Notes: generated by a model not told the origin, from the sequence alone. Positions 32,446-43,206 are shown, counted from the stretch's first letter. The stretch: DNA of 43,469 bases from an uncultured Bacteroidales bacterium (GCA_900316305.1 ONCM01000022.1:1-43469); one strand, 5' to 3'. Numbers and translations: made by a program.

Positions 32446-33456
32446 ATGAGAGAGAAGAAACATCCTTGGATTTTGCCGTTGGGCCTGGGCGTTTTGCTGC
32501 TCGTCTCCATGCTGGTGGCGGCCAGCATCGGGGTCATCCCGATTCCCGTGAAGGTCATCCTGCAAAGCATCGGACAGAAGTTCGGAATCTGCCGGGACGT
32601 GCCGATCGTCGAATACTACCAGGTCACCCTCTGGCAGTTGCGTATCCCGCGCATCGTGATGAGCGTGCTGGCGGGCGCGGCGCTGGCCATCTGCGGCGGA
32701 GTCTTCCAGAGCATCTTCCGCAACCCGGTCTGCGACCCCTACATCCTCGGCATCTCCTCGGGCGCTTCCATCGGTGCAGCCATCGCTTTCATCCTCGGCT
32801 GGGATGCGGCGGTCTTCGGCATCGCCCTGCCCGCCCTCGTCACCGCCCTGCTCACCCTGCTACTCATCCTCGGCATCGCCCGCGTCAAGGGCAAGCACAA
32901 CACCGACACGTTGCTGCTCATCGGTATTGCGCTCAACTTCTTCATCTCCGCCATGATCACCCTGCTGATTGTCATGAACCAGAAAGAGATGCACAAAATC
33001 TACTTCTGGACCATGGGCAGCCTCACCCACGTCTCCTGGCTGGAAATCGCCTGGCTGCTCCCTGTGATGGCGCTCTGCATCAGCATCCTCTTCTACTATT
33101 CCAAATCGCTGAATATCATGCAGGTAGGCACAGAAACGGCGCAAACCCTCGGCATCGACACGCAGAAAACGACCTATATCGTGCTCATCACCTCCTCGGT
33201 GCTGATTTCCGTGGTGGTCTCCTTCTGCGGCTCCATCGGCTTCATCGGACTCATCATGCCGCACGTGGCCCGACTGCTTTTCGGCAGCAACAACCGGCGA
33301 CTATTCACCTATTCGCTCTTCTTCGGGGCCTTCTTCCTGCTGATTGCCGACACCCTCGCCCGCACCATCGCCGCCCCCGCCGAACTGCCCGTCGGCAGCA
33401 TCACCGCCCTCGCCGGCGCCCCGTACTTCATCTATTTGGTGCTAAGGAAACGATGA
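32446..33456 (+). CDS. FecCD/BtuC-type ABC transporter permease
   Basis: 336 residues. A polytopic membrane protein of the FecCD family, with about nine or ten helices. Signature segments are LWQLRIPRIVMSVLAGAALAICGGVFQSIFRNPVCDPYILGISSGASIGAA and, near the end, SIGFIGLIMPHVARLLFGSNNRRL (interface with the ATPase) and ELPVGSITALAGAPYFIYLVLRK. Such permeases import iron-siderophores, haem or cobalamin as dimers with an ATPase and a binding protein. Neither partner gene is next to it: the upstream gene is divergent and the downstream gene is a glycosyltransferase with its own promoter. Substrate is therefore open. The start at 32446 is the Met followed by REKKHPW; an earlier in-frame Met at 32425 lies before the promoter. 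Confidence 0.9.
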   Translation: MREKKHPWILPLGLGVLLLVSMLVAASIGVIPIPVKVILQSIGQKFGICRDVPIVEYYQVTLWQLRIPRIVMSVLAGAALAICGGVFQSIFRNPVCDPYILGISSGASIGAAIAFILGWDAAVFGIALPALVTALLTLLLILGIARVKGKHNTDTLLLIGIALNFFISAMITLLIVMNQKEMHKIYFWTMGSLTHVSWLEIAWLLPVMALCISILFYYSKSLNIMQVGTETAQTLGIDTQKTTYIVLITSSVLISVVVSFCGSIGFIGLIMPHVARLLFGSNNRRLFTYSLFFGAFFLLIADTLARTIAAPAELPVGSITALAGAPYFIYLVLRKR

Positions 33457-33464
33457 CGGTTAAC

Positions 33465-33485
33465 CATTGCCTGTTGCCTATTGCC
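33465..33485. repeat. Short heptamer-repeat tract after the permease gene
   Basis: CATTGCC, TGTTGCC, TATTGCC; starts eight bases after the stop. The complementary units (GGCAATA, GGCAACA) are those of the tract at 27260. Confidence 0.65.
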
Positions 33486-33519
33486 TAAAAAAAGTATCTG
33501 CCCATATCTGAAAATATTG

Positions 33520-33527
33520 TATTTTTG
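33520..33527 (+). promoter_or_regulatory. -7 box (TATTTTTG)
   Basis: TATTTTTG, 30 bases before the ATG at 33558. Confidence 0.6.
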
Positions 33528-33557
33528 CAGCATATTTAGAATTCAGAGTAGAAGCGT

Positions 33558-34733
33558 ATGAAGATTCTTTTTGTCATAGACACGTATTATACCAATAATA
33601 ACGGAACGAGCATCTCTGCACAGCGTTTTGCTGCGGAGTTGCGGAAACGCGGGCACGAAGTACGCATCTTGACGGCCAACGACTCCGGCGAGAACGACGA
33701 GAACCTTTTCTCCCTGCGGTACTTCCACATGCCGATATTCCAGCCTTTGATGAACAAGCATAACTTCAACTTCGCCAAATTCTGGGGAAAGGAATCCTTG
33801 GAGGTTATCCACTCCGCCGTGGAGTGGGCCGACATCGTCCACAGCTTCCTGCCCTTCCCGTTGGAGTCTGTGGCGACACGCTACGCCAACGAAATCGGCA
33901 AACCATGCACCGCCGCCGCACATCTACAGGCCGAGAGCTTGACCGCCAATATCGGGATGCACAAAATTCCCTGTGTAAACCATTGGTTTTATAAATTGTT
34001 CCGGAAACTGCTCTTTGACCATGTCCGTCACACCCACTGTCCCTCCCAATTCATGGCCGATGAAGTCAAATCCCATGGATACCCCGGTAAGATGCATCCC
34101 ATCAGCAACGGCATCCAACCCGTGTTCATTGAGGCAGGCAAACGTCACATCGAAGGTCACCGGACCGAGACTTTCGACGAGTACAAGGGTAAAATCCTGA
34201 TTATGATGGTGGGACGACTCACGCGCGAGAAGCAGCAGGCCCTCATCATAAAGGCTGTCCCCTACTCCAAATACGCCGACCGCATCCAACTGATCTTCGC
34301 GGGTCGCGGACCCATGCAGGAACGTTACGAGAAATTAGGCCAGAACCTGCCCCTCAAACCGCAATTCGTCTATGTTAAGCGGGACGAGCTCATCCGCTTG
34401 CTCTCCCAGGCCGACCTCTACGTGCACGCCGCCGACATGGAATCGGAGGCTATCTCCTGCATCGAGGCCTTCGCCACCGGACTGGTGCCCATCATCGCCG
34501 ATAGTCCGCTCTCCGCCACCAAACAGTTCGCCCTTGACGAGCGCAGCCTCTTCAAAGCCGGTGATGCACAAGATCTTGCCCGCGCCATCGACTACTGGAT
34601 GGACAACACCGAAGAGCGTCTGAGGATGGAGAAAATTTACCAAGAATCTGCCTATAAGTATAACATTGACAACTCAATAACCCTCTTCGAAGAAATGTTG
34701 AACGAAGAGATTTCAGAACATTCTAAACAATAG
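33558..34733 (+). CDS. Family-4 glycosyltransferase (tandem copy 1)
   Basis: 391 residues. GT-B fold: an N-terminal half beginning MKILFVIDTYYTNNNGTSIS with the nucleotide/acceptor loop, and a C-terminal half with ILIMMVGRLTREKQQALIIKA, LIFAGRGP and the donor-binding Ex7E motif in MESEAISCIEAFATG (the two Glu of ESEAISCIE). It retains the sugar-nucleotide donor. The fold matches cytoplasmic or membrane-peripheral transferases that build lipid-linked glycans or glycolipids. The acceptor is not known. It is a paralogue of the next gene, with a separate promoter before each copy (61-base gap). Surrounding genes also suggest surface glycan synthesis. Confidence 0.9.
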   Translation: MKILFVIDTYYTNNNGTSISAQRFAAELRKRGHEVRILTANDSGENDENLFSLRYFHMPIFQPLMNKHNFNFAKFWGKESLEVIHSAVEWADIVHSFLPFPLESVATRYANEIGKPCTAAAHLQAESLTANIGMHKIPCVNHWFYKLFRKLLFDHVRHTHCPSQFMADEVKSHGYPGKMHPISNGIQPVFIEAGKRHIEGHRTETFDEYKGKILIMMVGRLTREKQQALIIKAVPYSKYADRIQLIFAGRGPMQERYEKLGQNLPLKPQFVYVKRDELIRLLSQADLYVHAADMESEAISCIEAFATGLVPIIADSPLSATKQFALDERSLFKAGDAQDLARAIDYWMDNTEERLRMEKIYQESAYKYNIDNSITLFEEMLNEEISEHSKQ

Positions 34734-34757
34734 TGTTTTATGTTTCCTAAAAAATAT

Positions 34758-34765
34758 TAATTTTG
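34758..34765 (+). promoter_or_regulatory. -7 box (TAATTTTG)
   Basis: TAATTTTG, 28 bases before the ATG at 34794, in the short gap between the two glycosyltransferase genes. Confidence 0.55.
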
Positions 34766-34793
34766 CCGCTGGATTTTTTAGGGAATATTGCTT

Positions 34794-35930
34794 ATGAAAA
34801 TTTTGTTTGTAATTGACGCTTACAACACTAACAACAATGGCACCACCATTTCAGCGAAACGCTTCGCTGAGGAGTTGAACAAGCGTGGGCACGAGGTTCG
34901 TTTTTTGGCGGCCAGCAAGCCTAAAGAGGGCGTTTATGGGATGAAGGAGTTCAAGATATGGCCTTTTACCGGCTTGATTCACAAGCATGGATTCCAATTC
35001 GCCAAAAGCAACAAGAAAGTCATCCGCGAGGCGGTAGAATGGGCGGACATCGTCCATTGTTTCATGCCGTTTTTCTTAGAATATAACACCAAAAAGATTG
35101 TTGACGAAATCGGAAAGCCTTCTACGGCAGCTTTCCACGTCCAGCCCCAGAACATCACTTCCTCGCTTGCGCTGGGCAGAGCCGACTGGGCAAATGAATG
35201 GCTATTCAAATTGTTCAGAAACACCGTTTACAACAAATATGGACATGTGCATACGCCGTCCCAATTCATGGCGGATGAAATCCTGAAGCGCGGCTACACC
35301 GCCAAAATTCACCCTATTTCCAACGGCATCCAGTCAGATTTCTACTGGACAAAGGTGCCGAAGAAGCTTGAGTTTGCAGACAAGATATTAATCATGATGG
35401 TAGGTCGGCTTGCCGGAGAAAAACGGCAGGACATCATCATGAACGCCATGCAATACTCCAAATATGGGGACAAAATCCAGCTGATCTTTGCCGGAAGGGG
35501 ACCGAAAGACAAACAGTACTACCGATTAGGCCAGAAATTGAAAAATCCTCCCATCTTCACCTACCTGTCCAAGGAGGAATTAAAGGATTTACTGGGACAG
35601 TGCGACTTATACGTCCACGCTTCCGACATGGAGTCAGAGGCTATCTCTTGTATCGAAGCTTTCGCCACCGGACTGGTGCCCATCATCTCCGACAGTGAGC
35701 TGTCCGCCACGAAACAGTTCGCCCTCGACGAGCGCAGCCTCTTCAGAGCCGGCGATCCCAAAGATCTCGCCCGCGCCATCGACTTCTGGCTCGACAACCC
35801 CGAGGAAAAGGCAAGAATGGAGAAAATCTACGCCGAATCCGCAAAAAAATACAACATTGAGCACTCCATCACCCTGTTCGAGGAAATGCTGAACGAAGCC
35901 ATCGAAGACCACAAAAAGGGATTGAAATAA
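34794..35930 (+). CDS. Family-4 glycosyltransferase (tandem copy 2)
   Basis: 378 residues. It is a close paralogue of the upstream gene over its whole length: MKILFVIDAYNTNNNGTTIS, ILIMMVGRLAGEKRQDIIMNA, LIFAGRGP and the Ex7E motif in MESEAISCIEAFATGLVPII. The two genes share a 27-base identical stretch in this last region (34472-34498 and 35660-35686), while the first halves differ more. This suggests tandem duplication with the 3' halves kept alike. The N-terminal domain differs (PSTAAFHVQPQNITSSLALG instead of CTAAAHLQAESLTANIG), so the acceptor may differ. The start at 34794 is the ATG before KILFVID; an in-frame codon two residues earlier is less likely. Confidence 0.9.
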   Translation: MKILFVIDAYNTNNNGTTISAKRFAEELNKRGHEVRFLAASKPKEGVYGMKEFKIWPFTGLIHKHGFQFAKSNKKVIREAVEWADIVHCFMPFFLEYNTKKIVDEIGKPSTAAFHVQPQNITSSLALGRADWANEWLFKLFRNTVYNKYGHVHTPSQFMADEILKRGYTAKIHPISNGIQSDFYWTKVPKKLEFADKILIMMVGRLAGEKRQDIIMNAMQYSKYGDKIQLIFAGRGPKDKQYYRLGQKLKNPPIFTYLSKEELKDLLGQCDLYVHASDMESEAISCIEAFATGLVPIISDSELSATKQFALDERSLFRAGDPKDLARAIDFWLDNPEEKARMEKIYAESAKKYNIEHSITLFEEMLNEAIEDHKKGLK

Positions 35931-35945
35931 TTGGCATAGTTTTTG

Positions 35946-35953
35946 TATTTTTG
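35946..35953 (+). promoter_or_regulatory. -7 box (TATTTTTG) for clpC
   Basis: TATTTTTG, 26 bases before the clpC ATG. No CtsR-like or other heat-shock operator was recognised. Confidence 0.6.
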
Positions 35954-35979
35954 CCTCCAATTTAAAACACCCACTTTTT

Positions 35980-38489
<2,510 letters not shown>

Positions 38490-38490
<1 letters not shown>

Positions 38491-38521
38491 TTAGCAGTTA
38501 GCAGTTAGTAGTTAGCAGTTA
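38490..38521. repeat. Heptamer-repeat tract after clpC
   Basis: TTAGCAG/TTAGTAG units; the 32 bases are identical to 7424-7455. The first G is the last base of the clpC TAG stop. Confidence 0.8.
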
Positions 38522-38550
38522 AACGAAAGCACCTCGGTCGAAGGACAATT

Positions 38551-38680
38551 CCCCTTCTTTTAAGAAGGGGTGCCCGAAGGGCGGGGTAGTTATATAAAAC
38601 ATAATTCCTTAAGCAGCCTCGAAGAGGCAAAACGCACGAAGTGCAATTAACCCCACACAAGGCGAAGCCGCAGTGTGGGG
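38551..38680 (+). repeat. GNA-triloop hairpin array, longest copy
   Basis: Five hairpins in series: CCCCTTC/GAAGGGG (38551-38570), GCCC-GAA-GGGC (38572-38582), GCCTC-GAA-GAGGC (38616-38628), GCAC-GAA-GTGC (38634-38644), and CCCCACAC/GTGTGGGG (38651-38680) enclosing GGC-GAA-GCC. It ends 15 bases before the ATG of the phosphatase gene. The last three hairpins and the preceding TTATATAAAACATAATTCCT stretch correspond to the copy at 11866-11954. Confidence 0.8.
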
Positions 38681-38695
38681 CTCATCAACAAAAGT

Positions 38696-39217
38696 ATGAA
38701 GAACTACAAAGAAAAACTCCACCACATCCGCGCCTTCATCCTCGACTTCGACGGCGTACTATCCAACGGCATGGTCTATGTGACGGCCGACGGCGAGCAA
38801 GTGCGCGCCACCAACGTCAAAGACGGCTACGCCCTCCACTACGCCCTCAAGAAAGGCTACAAAGTGGCCATCATCTCCGGCGGGTACGCCGAATCCATGA
38901 AGCTGCGCTTCAGAGACTTCCACGGCATGGAATTCTTCCTCCACGTCAGTGACAAGATCAAAGTCTTCACCGAATATCTGGCCAAGAACAACCTCAAGCC
39001 CGAGGAAGTGCTGGTCATGGGCGACGACATCCCCGACTACCCGATGATGAAGCTCGCCGGCGTGAAGTGCTGCCCGGCAAACGCCTCCACCGAGATTCAG
39101 GAGCTCGCCGACTACATCTCCTTCCGCAACGGCGGCGAAGGGGCGGTTCGCGACGTCATCGAGCAGACCATGCGACTCCAAGACACCTGGTTCGACACCG
39201 ACGCACACATCTGGTAA
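38696..39217 (+). CDS. kdsC: KdsC-like HAD phosphatase
   Basis: 173 residues, the size of KdsC, the capless HAD phosphatase (class C0) that dephosphorylates KDO 8-phosphate for lipopolysaccharide. Motif I is LDFDGVLSNG (Asp17 nucleophile, Asp19), motif II is the Ser in IISGG, Lys is in SDKIKVF, and motif IV is MGDDIPDYPMM. VKDGYALHYALKKG corresponds to the KdsC segment after the squiggle. The C-terminal RNGGEGAVRDVIEQ is the family end. The tetrameric KdsC family also contains related sugar-phosphate phosphatases, so the KDO substrate is likely but not proven. The start at 38696 follows the hairpin array; an earlier in-frame Met (38675) lies within the array. Confidence 0.85.
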   Translation: MKNYKEKLHHIRAFILDFDGVLSNGMVYVTADGEQVRATNVKDGYALHYALKKGYKVAIISGGYAESMKLRFRDFHGMEFFLHVSDKIKVFTEYLAKNNLKPEEVLVMGDDIPDYPMMKLAGVKCCPANASTEIQELADYISFRNGGEGAVRDVIEQTMRLQDTWFDTDAHIW

Positions 39218-39223
39218 CAACAG

Positions 39224-39340
39224 TTTAGAAGCTTAGTAGTTTAGTAGTTTAGAAGTTTCAGCTACTAAGCTACTAAGCTTCTAAGCTTCTAAGCTACTAA
39301 GCTACTAAGCTTCTAAGCCACTAAGCTACTAAGCCACAAA
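39224..39340. repeat. Octamer-repeat tract with inverted halves
   Basis: About 14 units of 8 bases: first AGTTTAGA / AGCTTAGT types (39224-39261), then CTACTAAG / CTTCTAAG / CCACTAAG types. The first block is roughly the reverse complement of the second, so the tract can fold back on itself. It fills the gap between the kdsC-like gene and the J-domain gene. Confidence 0.75.
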
Positions 39341-39362
39341 ACTTTCAACCCACTAATCATAA

Positions 39363-40238
39363 ATGATTTACACCATCATCTTCAGCATCATCGGCCTGTA
39401 CTTAGGCGGGCTTGGCGGGGCGTTCGGGGGCTTCCTGATCGGCTCGCTATTCGACAGTATCCGCAACGGCCGTCGGGCGAGGAAGGCACAAGAGGCCTTC
39501 AACGAGAGCCGGCAGCAGTACTACAACGATCCTCAACAATTTGAGGATCAGGTGCTGACGCTCATCGCCTACGTGGCCAAGGCCGATAACAACCGGCTGC
39601 TGCAATCGGAGTTCGACTTTTGCAAACAATACTTCCAGAAAACCTTCCCCCACAGCGACATCTCCGAGCTGATGCTCAAATTCCGCGACATCCTCAACGC
39701 CAGCGACACTGCCAGCGCCTGTCAGGAGGCATGTTCGAAAATCAGCCAATATGCTACGATTCACGAGAAGATGGCCATCCTGCAGTGCCTGTTTGGGTTC
39801 GCCACCGCCGACGGTAACGCCCACCAGCAGGAGCTGGAGGCCATCCACCGGATAGCCAACTGGTGCGGCGTGAACGATCTCACCTACGAAGCCCTCAAGA
39901 TGATGTACACGAGTTCCTACAGCAACTACGGCGGCGGTTACAGTGGAAGCTATGGTGGCGGATACTCAGGCGGTTACGGCGGCTACTACGACCAGTCCGG
40001 CGGCAGCTCCTACACCCCGCGTTCCGGTCCGAGTCTCGACGACTGCTACAAAATACTGGAGGTCTCCCCCAACGCCACCGACGAGGAGGTGAAGAAAGCC
40101 TACCGCGTGGCAGCCATGAAGCACCATCCCGACAAAGTGAGCCACCTCGGCGAAGATGTCCGCAAACAGGCGGAGGAGAAATTCGCCAAGGTAAACGAAG
40201 CCTACGACAAAATCAAGGCCGCACGGGGTATGAAATAG
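39363..40238 (+). CDS. DjlA-like protein: TerB domain plus C-terminal J domain
   Basis: 291 residues. An N-terminal glycine-rich membrane helix ([20 protein letters not shown], about 1-28) is followed by a basic stop-transfer segment (RNGRRARK). A TerB-like helical domain (about 50-180) has [12 protein letters not shown] and [20 protein letters not shown], with the typical 'D.....E' metal-site pattern. A Gly/Tyr/Ser-rich linker follows (about 182-215, [11 protein letters not shown] repeated). The J domain (about 222-290) has helix II and the HPD motif at 255-257 ([12 protein letters not shown]). J domains stimulate DnaK, and DjlA-like proteins act as membrane-anchored co-chaperones. The order TM-TerB-J matches DjlA. 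No own promoter was seen; the upstream gap is the octamer tract. Two palindromic repeats follow its stop. Confidence 0.85.
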   Translation: MIYTIIFSIIGLYLGGLGGAFGGFLIGSLFDSIRNGRRARKAQEAFNESRQQYYNDPQQFEDQVLTLIAYVAKADNNRLLQSEFDFCKQYFQKTFPHSDISELMLKFRDILNASDTASACQEACSKISQYATIHEKMAILQCLFGFATADGNAHQQELEAIHRIANWCGVNDLTYEALKMMYTSSYSNYGGGYSGSYGGGYSGGYGGYYDQSGGSSYTPRSGPSLDDCYKILEVSPNATDEEVKKAYRVAAMKHHPDKVSHLGEDVRKQAEEKFAKVNEAYDKIKAARGMK

Positions 40239-40264
40239 GTAGAGACGCTATTTTGCGTCTCTAT
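40239..40264. repeat. GTAGAGACG palindrome, GCTATTTTGC type
   Basis: GTAGAGACGC-TATTTT-GCGTCTCTAT, 26 bases, directly after the TAG stop of the J-domain gene (40236-40238). Confidence 0.8.
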
Positions 40265-40288
40265 GGGTAAAATTGGGTAGGCACCCCT

Positions 40289-40316
40289 GTAGAGACGTTT
40301 CATGAAACGTCTCTAC
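40289..40316. repeat. GTAGAGACG palindrome, TTTCATGAAA type
   Basis: A perfect 28-bp palindrome, the same sequence as 21178-21205 and 40830-40857. It lies 25 bases after the preceding copy, between the convergent J-domain and nrdG genes. Confidence 0.9.
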
Positions 40317-40342
40317 CATGGCGACATACAAATATTATTCCT

Positions 40343-40798
40343 TTATTTCTTCCAAAATCTACTGGTAATATCCTCCGAATGTCCGTTGACATTCCGATAG
40401 AGCCGTTGGTTGGTGGTGCGGGAACGCAAACCACCGAACTCAGGTTTGTAACCGCCGACTTTCACGTAGTCGAAAAGGTTGGCATAGCGCGGCAAAATGT
40501 CGTTACCGGAATACCACGCCACCTTCAACTTGGTGTGCTGATGCAGGTGCTTGGCCAAAGTGGCCACATCCTTGGGCTGCCGGTCGCCCCCCATGAAGCA
40601 GACACATGTAATCTGCCGTCCGTATTTCGACAACAGACCGTCCAACGAATTCTCGTCCAACACCTCGCCGATGTCCAAATGCAGATGCGGACTATGACAG
40701 CCCACGCACCGATGCGGACAGTTGGTGATATTCACCGCGAGGGTCACCTCATCGGGAATCTCTTGGAAGACGATATCGTAGTTGTAGTATTTTAACAC
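40343..40798 (-). CDS. nrdG: Anaerobic ribonucleotide reductase activating protein
   Basis: 151 residues. A radical-SAM enzyme with the Cx3CxxC cluster motif at C27, C31 and C34 (NCPHRCVGCHSPH). It generates the glycyl radical on NrdD using S-adenosylmethionine. The rest matches a short NrdG: a GGDRQPKDVATLAKHLHQ segment after the SAM strand and AWYSGNDILPRY. The start codon is GTG at 40796-40798; no in-frame ATG is nearby. The octamer-repeat tract upstream reaches into the start codon by one base. It follows nrdD after 55 bases, so it is probably co-transcribed and under the same riboswitch control. Confidence 0.92.
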   Translation of the reverse strand: MLKYYNYDIVFQEIPDEVTLAVNITNCPHRCVGCHSPHLHLDIGEVLDENSLDGLLSKYGRQITCVCFMGGDRQPKDVATLAKHLHQHTKLKVAWYSGNDILPRYANLFDYVKVGGYKPEFGGLRSRTTNQRLYRNVNGHSEDITSRFWKK

Positions 40799-40829
40799 GG
40801 TTACAGGGTTACACGGTTACGCGGTTACC
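40798..40829. repeat. Octamer-repeat tract between nrdD and nrdG
   Basis: CGGTTACA, GGGTTACA, CGGTTACG, CGGTTACC: four 8-base units directly followed by a GTAGAGACG palindrome. Confidence 0.75.
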
Positions 40830-40857
40830 GTAGAGACGTTTCATGAAACGTCTCTAC
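40830..40857. repeat. GTAGAGACG palindrome overlapping the nrdD stop
   Basis: A perfect 28-bp palindrome identical to the copy at 21178. Bases 40854-40856 (CTA) are the TAG stop of nrdD on the minus strand. Confidence 0.9.
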
Positions 40858-42944
40858 ATCTTCACGTTTTCGTAATGACGACGGGCGGCCTCCTCCTGAC
40901 GCGCCTGCGAGAAACTGCTAACGCGTTTCATGTATCCGATGACGCGGGTGAGGTAGTCAAGATTTTTGCTATGACACTCAGGGCACTCGTGCAAATAGCG
41001 TTTGTCGATGTGACCGCAGTCGTTGCAAACGGTGTTCGGAATATTGAAGGTGAAGTAGTTACAGCCTTCTTGCGCCGCCACGCGGAGCAGTTGGCGATAT
41101 TGCGCCTGTGAGAGGTGCTCCTCCAAGTTGGCGTGCAAAGCAGAACCGCCGGTGAGGTGCGCGATGTAACGAGCGCCATGCAGACGGAACTTGTCGAGCA
41201 GATTGAGGGAGTCGTCCTCCACACGGTAAAAGTAGCTATTGTAACAGTCGCGGGGCACGCGGTAGCCATCCTCGCGATCCCACTTCGCGTGTTTCACGCC
41301 GACATTCTCGGCGGGAATCATCTCGCAGTTAAACAGCAACTCCTTGCTACGATACTGGTGGTTGTACTTCTCGACCAGACCCAGAATGTCTTCGACAAAT
41401 TTCTGGTACTGAGGATTGTCGTCAATCGGGATGCTGAGGAATTCGGCAGCCTCCACCAGACCGTTCACGCCGATGGTGAGGTACTGGCGGTTGATGGCGA
41501 TGTAGCCGGCATCGAACAACGGAAGCATTCCCTTGGATTGCAGATATTTAAGGTTCTCGTTGTAGGCAATCTGGACCTTGTGCATCAGGTCGATAACCTC
41601 TTCGATGAACTGGAATTGCGGGATATTGTTGCGGCATTCGTACTGAATGCAGCGGTTGATGTTGATGGTGAGCACGCTCTTGGAACCGGTGGAGACACCG
41701 CCCGCACCAAGCGTGTAGCTGAAGCCATTGTCCTGAATCTCGTTGCGCAGACGGCAGCAGCTGCTCAAAGAGTCGGCGTTGTCGCTCACGTAGGTGAAGA
41801 AGGAGTGGCCGGCGGCGTACATTTCCGCGGTAAAATCAGCATACTCGGTATCGATAATGTCGCCGTCCTTGCTCAACAGGGCCATCGTCTCGACCGGGAA
41901 GGTGAGCACGGAACGGAGGCGTTCCTGGTTGAACCAGCGCATGAAGCGCTTCTGCAGCCAGCTGAGGGATTCCCAAATCGGCTTCGTGCCGTCGGGGAAG
42001 CGGAACTCGCCGAAGAGGCTCTGGAAGTAGTAGCGGTCGTAGTAGGCCACGTTCCAGAACACGGACTGGAAGTTGCGTGCGCCCGTGGGTTGGTTGATGG
42101 AATAGACCACCTGCTCGAAGCTATCGGTGATCATCTTGTCGATGGTGCGCTGTCTGAGCGAAAGATCCACCACCTTGTCGCTGTGCTCATAGTAGTCATC
42201 GCCGTACTCCTTGCGGATGAAATAGTCCATGTACATGAGGAACTCCGGCGTAGCGCAGGCACCGCTGAGCATGCTGGAAACCATAAAGACCATGTTGATG
42301 AAACCACCGCAGTAGGACTTGAGGTTCGTGGGCGCGGAGGCATTGCCGCCAATGCTCTTCGTACCTTCCAGCAACCACGGATACATGGTGATGGAGGCAC
42401 AGTAGTTGGCGATACTGGTCTCGTCGTTCTTGTAGATAAAGTGATTATTGAGGAGATATAAATATTTATCGGACAACTCTTTACCAAACAAATCCTTAAT
42501 CTTGTCGCAGAGCAGGCGACGGTTGAGACGGATGAAGTTGGATTTGGGCAGCTCGCCGATGAGGGTGGCGATATTCTTCTTCTCCACATTGGCGTTGGCG
42601 TCGTATTTCGAGCCGGTGGCCGCATTAGAAGCGTTGCAGTAGTTGATGAGGAAATCGAGCTTCTCCTTAACCTCACGATCCTCGTAATGGCGCTGTCTGT
42701 ACAAAATATAGGCTTTGGCGACCTCATAGTAGCGTTCCGCCATGAGGGAAACCTCCACTTGGTTCTGGATCTCCTCCACGGAGATGCCGTCGTGAATCTT
42801 GAGGCGGCTCATGACGTTGATGAGCACGTCCTGCGTCGCGAAGCTGTTCACGGAGAGGAACGCCTTGGCGATGGCGTTTTTGATTTTGTCTGGCGAGAAG
42901 GGTTCCCGCTTGCCGTTACGTTTGATAATGTACAGTTGGTCCAT
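40854..42944 (-). CDS. nrdD: Anaerobic (class III) ribonucleoside-triphosphate reductase
   Basis: 696 residues. An N-terminal ATP-cone allosteric domain (about 1-95: KRNGKREPFSPDKIKNAI, ISVEEIQNQVEVSL) is followed by the ten-stranded barrel with the catalytic Cys. The glycyl-radical end has four zinc-binding Cys (C640, C643, C654, C657) and the radical site Gly670 in RVIGYMKR. It reduces NTPs to dNTPs without oxygen and needs NrdG for activation. A B12 riboswitch lies in its leader, so cobalamin probably represses this cobalamin-independent enzyme. The minus-strand promoter TACTTTTG (43207-43214) gives a leader of about 255 bases. Its stop codon is inside a palindromic repeat. Confidence 0.95.
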   Translation of the reverse strand: MDQLYIIKRNGKREPFSPDKIKNAIAKAFLSVNSFATQDVLINVMSRLKIHDGISVEEIQNQVEVSLMAERYYEVAKAYILYRQRHYEDREVKEKLDFLINYCNASNAATGSKYDANANVEKKNIATLIGELPKSNFIRLNRRLLCDKIKDLFGKELSDKYLYLLNNHFIYKNDETSIANYCASITMYPWLLEGTKSIGGNASAPTNLKSYCGGFINMVFMVSSMLSGACATPEFLMYMDYFIRKEYGDDYYEHSDKVVDLSLRQRTIDKMITDSFEQVVYSINQPTGARNFQSVFWNVAYYDRYYFQSLFGEFRFPDGTKPIWESLSWLQKRFMRWFNQERLRSVLTFPVETMALLSKDGDIIDTEYADFTAEMYAAGHSFFTYVSDNADSLSSCCRLRNEIQDNGFSYTLGAGGVSTGSKSVLTININRCIQYECRNNIPQFQFIEEVIDLMHKVQIAYNENLKYLQSKGMLPLFDAGYIAINRQYLTIGVNGLVEAAEFLSIPIDDNPQYQKFVEDILGLVEKYNHQYRSKELLFNCEMIPAENVGVKHAKWDREDGYRVPRDCYNSYFYRVEDDSLNLLDKFRLHGARYIAHLTGGSALHANLEEHLSQAQYRQLLRVAAQEGCNYFTFNIPNTVCNDCGHIDKRYLHECPECHSKNLDYLTRVIGYMKRVSSFSQARQEEAARRHYENVKM

Positions 42945-43044
42945 AAAATGGTTAAGGTTTTGGTTGTTAATAAAAACAGCTCAGGGAGAAAGCACAGCCA
43001 CTGCTAATCTCGTTTGCTCTTATTCCCGAAAGCCACGAACGTCA

Positions 43045-43200
43045 GGTGCAGGCAGGTCTTCTGGCTCGTCCTCCCCTCCACCGCCTTCCCGACCGAAAAA
43101 GTCAGTGACATCATGGTGGAGGCGCAAATCAGGACTCACAGCTACGGGCATAGCCGCTGATTCTCACAGCGTTCCCTATTAATCCGTTCAGAACCTGAAC
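43045..43200 (-). promoter_or_regulatory. Cobalamin (B12) riboswitch upstream of nrdD
   Basis: On the minus strand the aptamer core is recognisable: GGGAA (43172-43176), then GTGAGAATCAGCGGC, GCCCGTAGCTGTGAGTCC and the B12 box GAGCCAGAAGACCTGCC (43051-43067). The order and spacing match the cobalamin riboswitch. About 100 bases separate it from the nrdD ATG; no strong terminator hairpin is visible there, so control could be translational. The 5' end is set by the -7 box at 43207-43214. Ligand binding normally represses the downstream gene. Confidence 0.93.
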
Positions 43201-43206
43201 CCGATG

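Noticed and set aside
32433-33488. A 351-codon open frame overlapping the FecCD gene in another frame
   Set aside because: His/Arg/Pro-rich shadow of a GC-rich gene; the FecCD frame has the family signatures.
38641-38952. A 103-codon open frame starting in the hairpin array
   Set aside because: An out-of-frame shadow of the KdsC-like gene.
39224-39340. CRISPR array
   Set aside because: Units of 8 bases without unique spacers; no cas genes nearby.
42950-43020. Terminator hairpin in the nrdD leader
   Set aside because: Only a weak four-base stem could be drawn before the T-run, so riboswitch control by termination is not claimed.
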